Part shown: positions 43,711 through 45,502 of the stretch, one piece after another
How positions within the stretch are numbered: position 1 is the stretch's first letter
How the letters are laid out: the number at the start of each line of letters is the position of its first letter
Source of the DNA: Alphaproteobacteria bacterium 41-28
GTDB lineage: Bacteria > Pseudomonadota > Alphaproteobacteria > UBA9655
NCBI GenBank assembly: GCA_001897795.1
Contig: MKUL01000058.1
Location: 1-45,502 of the forward strand
DNA length: 45,502 nt
Direction: 5' to 3'
The notes under the pieces: model-generated
The model's database searches: none
What the model was told of the DNA's origin: nothing
What the model saw: the letters and a program-made list of their open reading frames with translations, nothing else
Made by a program: the position numbers and the translations under genes

Positions 43711-43903
43711 TGATAAGCGGGATTTTCCTTTTTCAGAACTTGATTCTTCAAAATATCTTCTAAAACGGTTCAAAGACGACATGGTGGCTATTCATCAGCA
43801 GATGGAAGTCCTGAGAATTGTTTTTAAAAACCTTGAGGGTTCGTGGCTTGCGATAAGCCTTGCCTATAAGGCCGTAAAAGAGGAAATTGAGGAAGACAAT
43901 TAA
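43703..43903 (+). CDS. Small hypothetical protein, 66 aa (second of an overlapping pair)
   Basis: The start is taken as ATG 43703, within the end of the first small gene, preceded by AAGGAACGGG; a longer frame begins at ATG 43682. The protein begins MSNDKRDFPF and has a long amphipathic helix region (YLLKRFKDDMVAIHQQMEVL) ending in an acidic tail EEIEEDN. No recognised family. The first residues, MSNDK, resemble those of the 55-aa protein at 897-1064 (MSDDN), though that is too short to prove kinship. Confidence 0.55.
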   Translation: MSNDKRDFPFSELDSSKYLLKRFKDDMVAIHQQMEVLRIVFKNLEGSWLAISLAYKAVKEEIEEDN

Positions 43904-43980
43904 TTGAGTGACTTGAGGAAAAAATGGTGGAAGAATTTATAAAATAATTCTTTCACTATTTTTTCTTAAACCCCTCTCAA

Positions 43981-44272
43981 CTAATGTATCTTAAAGGTCG
44001 AAATTTTACTATTAGCTGCAAATTTAAGAATCTCAAGCACTTGCAAAACTGATCTTTCTAATCGGGACACTGCTGCCACAACAATAACATCTCCTTTTTG
44101 AGCCTTATGTAATATCTCTTATATTTCGGTCTTTCCGTGAAACTTTTCCACTAGCTGTATCCTCGACAAAATGAAGAAGATTTATGTGAAGAGAGTTGCA
44201 GTAATCAAGAATGTTGAGCTTTTGGTTATCTTGCTGATCAGAAGATACTCGAAGCTAGGTGAGATGCGTCAT
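43981..44272 (-). pseudogene. Decayed serine recombinase (resolvase/invertase) N-terminal domain
   Basis: From ATG 44272 the frame reads MTHLT-stop-LRVSSDQQDNQKLNILDYCN, then VEDTASGKVSRKDRNIRDI and a frameshift after the first bases of the next codon, resuming as HKAQKGDVIVVAAVSRLERSVLQVLEILKFAAN. This is the N-terminal catalytic domain of a resolvase: YLRVS start, Q-rich helix, EDTxSGK loop and the SRLxRS motif. The in-frame TAG replaces the Tyr of YLRVS, and the nucleophile Ser of LRVSS is still present. The C-terminal DNA-binding part is missing. The gene is dead. It probably came with the mobile element. Confidence 0.85.
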
Positions 44273-44476
44273 CTCTAAGCCGCTGTCTACAAAAAATATT
44301 AAAAAGAATTTACTTATTTACTGATGATCGTAGATATGTCAGAAGTACAACTCATTTTTAAAAAACTATTTTCCAACAATCTTTAAGGTATTATAAAAAA
44401 TATGAAAAATGATGTTGATTTTATTTCTTTAATACTAAATATATAAACATAATTATTAACTAAAAGGAGAATTAAA

Positions 44477-44905
44477 TTGTCAGATACAAATGAATCTTTG
44501 GATGTTATGTCAATGGTTTCTGAGATTGCCGCAGCATATGTGTCTAAACATGAAATGAAATCCGAAGACCTACCTGATTTTATTCGACTTATTCAACATA
44601 GCCTGCTCTCTCTCAGTTCTGGTCAGTCCTTCAGACTTCATGCTCGAACAGAGCCCACTGTTCCTATTGAAGAGTCTATCAAACCAGATTACATTGTGTG
44701 TCTTGAGGATGGAAAGCGCATGAAAATGCTTAAGCGTCATTTAAAGACAGCCTACAATATGACTCCTGATCAATATCGGGAGCGCTGGGATTTACCCGTA
44801 AACTATCCTATGGTTGCGCCGAATTACACAAAGACACGTAGAACCATTGCTAAAGGCATTGGCCTTGGAACACATCGAAAAAGTCAGAAAAAAGCCGCTG
44901 CTTAA
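44477..44905 (+). CDS. MucR/Ros-family transcriptional regulator
   Basis: A 142-residue DNA-binding protein. The Ros/MucR core is complete: DYIVCLEDGKRMKMLKRHLK, where one Cys and the HLK His lie in the zinc-finger region, followed by YNMTPDQYRERWDLPVNYPM, APNYTKTRR and AKGIGLGTHRK. MucR proteins repress exopolysaccharide, motility or virulence genes in alphaproteobacteria by binding AT-rich DNA. Translation starts at TTG 44477, with AAAAGGAGA seven bases upstream; no ATG fits. The 5' region (44280-44476) is AT-rich, suitable for its own binding. A strong terminator follows at 44921-44961. Confidence 0.93.
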   Translation: MSDTNESLDVMSMVSEIAAAYVSKHEMKSEDLPDFIRLIQHSLLSLSSGQSFRLHARTEPTVPIEESIKPDYIVCLEDGKRMKMLKRHLKTAYNMTPDQYRERWDLPVNYPMVAPNYTKTRRTIAKGIGLGTHRKSQKKAAA

Positions 44906-44920
44906 GATCGTAGACTAATC

Positions 44921-44961
44921 TACTGATGTTTAGCAGGATAAACATCAGTATTTTTATTTTT
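44921..44961 (+). terminator. Intrinsic terminator of the MucR-type gene
   Basis: TACTGATGTTTA (44921-44932) and TAAACATCAGTA (44939-44950) form a perfect 12-bp stem with the 6-nt loop GCAGGA, directly followed by TTTTTATTTTT. Position 16 bases after the stop codon fits a rho-independent terminator on the plus strand. The stretch 44962-45122 to the next gene shows nothing else recognisable. Confidence 0.9.
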
Positions 44962-45122
44962 CAAATTGTTTTTAAGAAATTGTGTATTTATGATTTTTTC
45001 CGGCTGTTTTACGCTTATCAAAAATGTTGCAGTTCTCTAAAACTCTTTTTCTTGAAGATTAAGATCTAAACTCATTAATAATAGTTAATCTTTCTCGCGT
45101 TCATAGCTCTCTTTTCCCAATT

Positions 45123-45502
45123 TTATTCATAGATTTGCGCTAATGAGGGGTCATGAATGAGGAGAATGTTTTCTGCATTTTTAGAGTTGGCACCTTCAGT
45201 CCAATTAAAAGAACCCGTAAGGACATAACGGCTATCAATGATCATTGTTTTATTGTGGGCAAGCCCAGTTGCAGGATCAATAAATATAGGAATTCCTTTT
45301 TGAAGAAGGAAAGAAAGCTGAGAGTGCCTTTCTTTGAGCTGAGATTTATCAATGAGAATTTTAACATCAATCCCTCTTTCATAAGCATCCATGAGAGCTT
45401 TTGCAATTTGAAGGGAAGTAAAGGAATAAGCCATAATCAAAATGGAGGATTGAGCTTCTTGAATAGCGCTAATGATATGATTTGTACATTGTCCTTCCGG
45501 GC
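45123..45502 (-). CDS. Phospholipase D-like protein (Nuc/PLDc family), 5' end outside the window
   Basis: The reading frame runs open to the right edge of the window, so the start lies beyond it; about 126 residues are visible. They read as a PLD domain: SPEGQCTNHIISAIQEAQ, then ILIMAYSFTSLQIAKALMDAYERGIDVKILID, and HNKTMIIDSRYVLTGSFNWTEGANSKNAEN, which is the HKD motif (H-x-K-x4-D as HNKTMIID) with the conserved GSFNW. Single-HKD Nuc-type proteins are phosphodiesterases or nucleases, often with a signal peptide and found on conjugative elements. The downstream end is a TAA at 45123. It converges on the MucR-type gene. The activity and export signal cannot be judged from this part. Confidence 0.88.
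   Translation of the reverse strand, partial: PEGQCTNHIISAIQEAQSSILIMAYSFTSLQIAKALMDAYERGIDVKILIDKSQLKERHSQLSFLLQKGIPIFIDPATGLAHNKTMIIDSRYVLTGSFNWTEGANSKNAENILLIHDPSLAQIYE

Noticed and set aside
1..45502. CRISPR arrays, rRNA genes and complete tRNA genes
   Set aside because: I found no regularly spaced direct repeats, no rRNA-like sequence and only a 3' half of tRNA-Lys; a tRNA or CRISPR search program could confirm this.

Overview
The window looks like the chromosome of an AT-rich alphaproteobacterium with a partly reduced, host-associated style genome. Three things suggest this: an alphaproteobacterial gene neighbourhood (erpA, argS, SPOR protein, nagZ, tatA, tatB), a MucR/Ros regulator near the right end, and a tRNA-Lys 3' half of alphaproteobacterial type. 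An organophosphate-type MFS transporter, Sel1 and small secreted proteins, many remnants and palindromic intergenic repeats recall protist-associated groups such as Holosporales. That placement is inference, not proven by the sequence.

Layout. 1-3.8 kb: a secreted Sel1-like protein, an intergenic stretch of nested palindromes with one tiny gene, an OPA-family MFS transporter and erpA. 3.8-8.4 kb: a tightly overlapping housekeeping operon argS - SPOR protein - nagZ - M50 protease - tatA - tatB. The usual neighbours dgt, scpA/scpB and tatC are missing from it. 8.4-9.6 kb: a secreted ELM1-like protein.

9.6-23.3 kb (minus strand): a polysaccharide cluster. manC, manB, gmd and per form a complete route from mannose-6-phosphate to GDP-perosamine. 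A NeuD/PglD-like acyltransferase probably N-acylates it, three glycosyltransferases (one two-domain) polymerise it, and a Wzm/Wzt ABC pair exports it. The large glycosyltransferase gene has a broken tandem partial copy whose breakpoint lies inside the end of wzt.

23.4-31.6 kb: accessory genes. A MarR-GNAT fusion is divergent from an AlaX tRNA-editing protein and a LysE exporter, with a striking 37-bp dyad between them. Then come a secreted protein, an LplT-like MFS protein, an orphan PntA-like dehydrogenase, a nucleotidyltransferase-like protein, two intact GNATs, and remnants of a HAD phosphatase and a further GNAT.

31.7-41.5 kb: a second sugar cluster. It has GtrA, CDP-glucose synthesis (rfbF, rfbG), a sugar C-methyltransferase, a Gfo/Idh oxidoreductase, a GtrB-like GT2 and two large polytopic paralogues, one frameshifted. 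Together these could make a branched CDP-sugar and attach it to surface glycan on the periplasmic side.

41.9 kb to the end: the left edge of an integrated element. It begins at a 48-nt tRNA-Lys 3' fragment and carries an integrase with one amber stop, two tiny overlapping genes behind two hairpins, a resolvase relic, a MucR-type regulator with a strong terminator, and a PLD-family protein running off the window. Several start codons were moved from the longest ORF on the basis of ribosome binding sites, overlaps and family starts.
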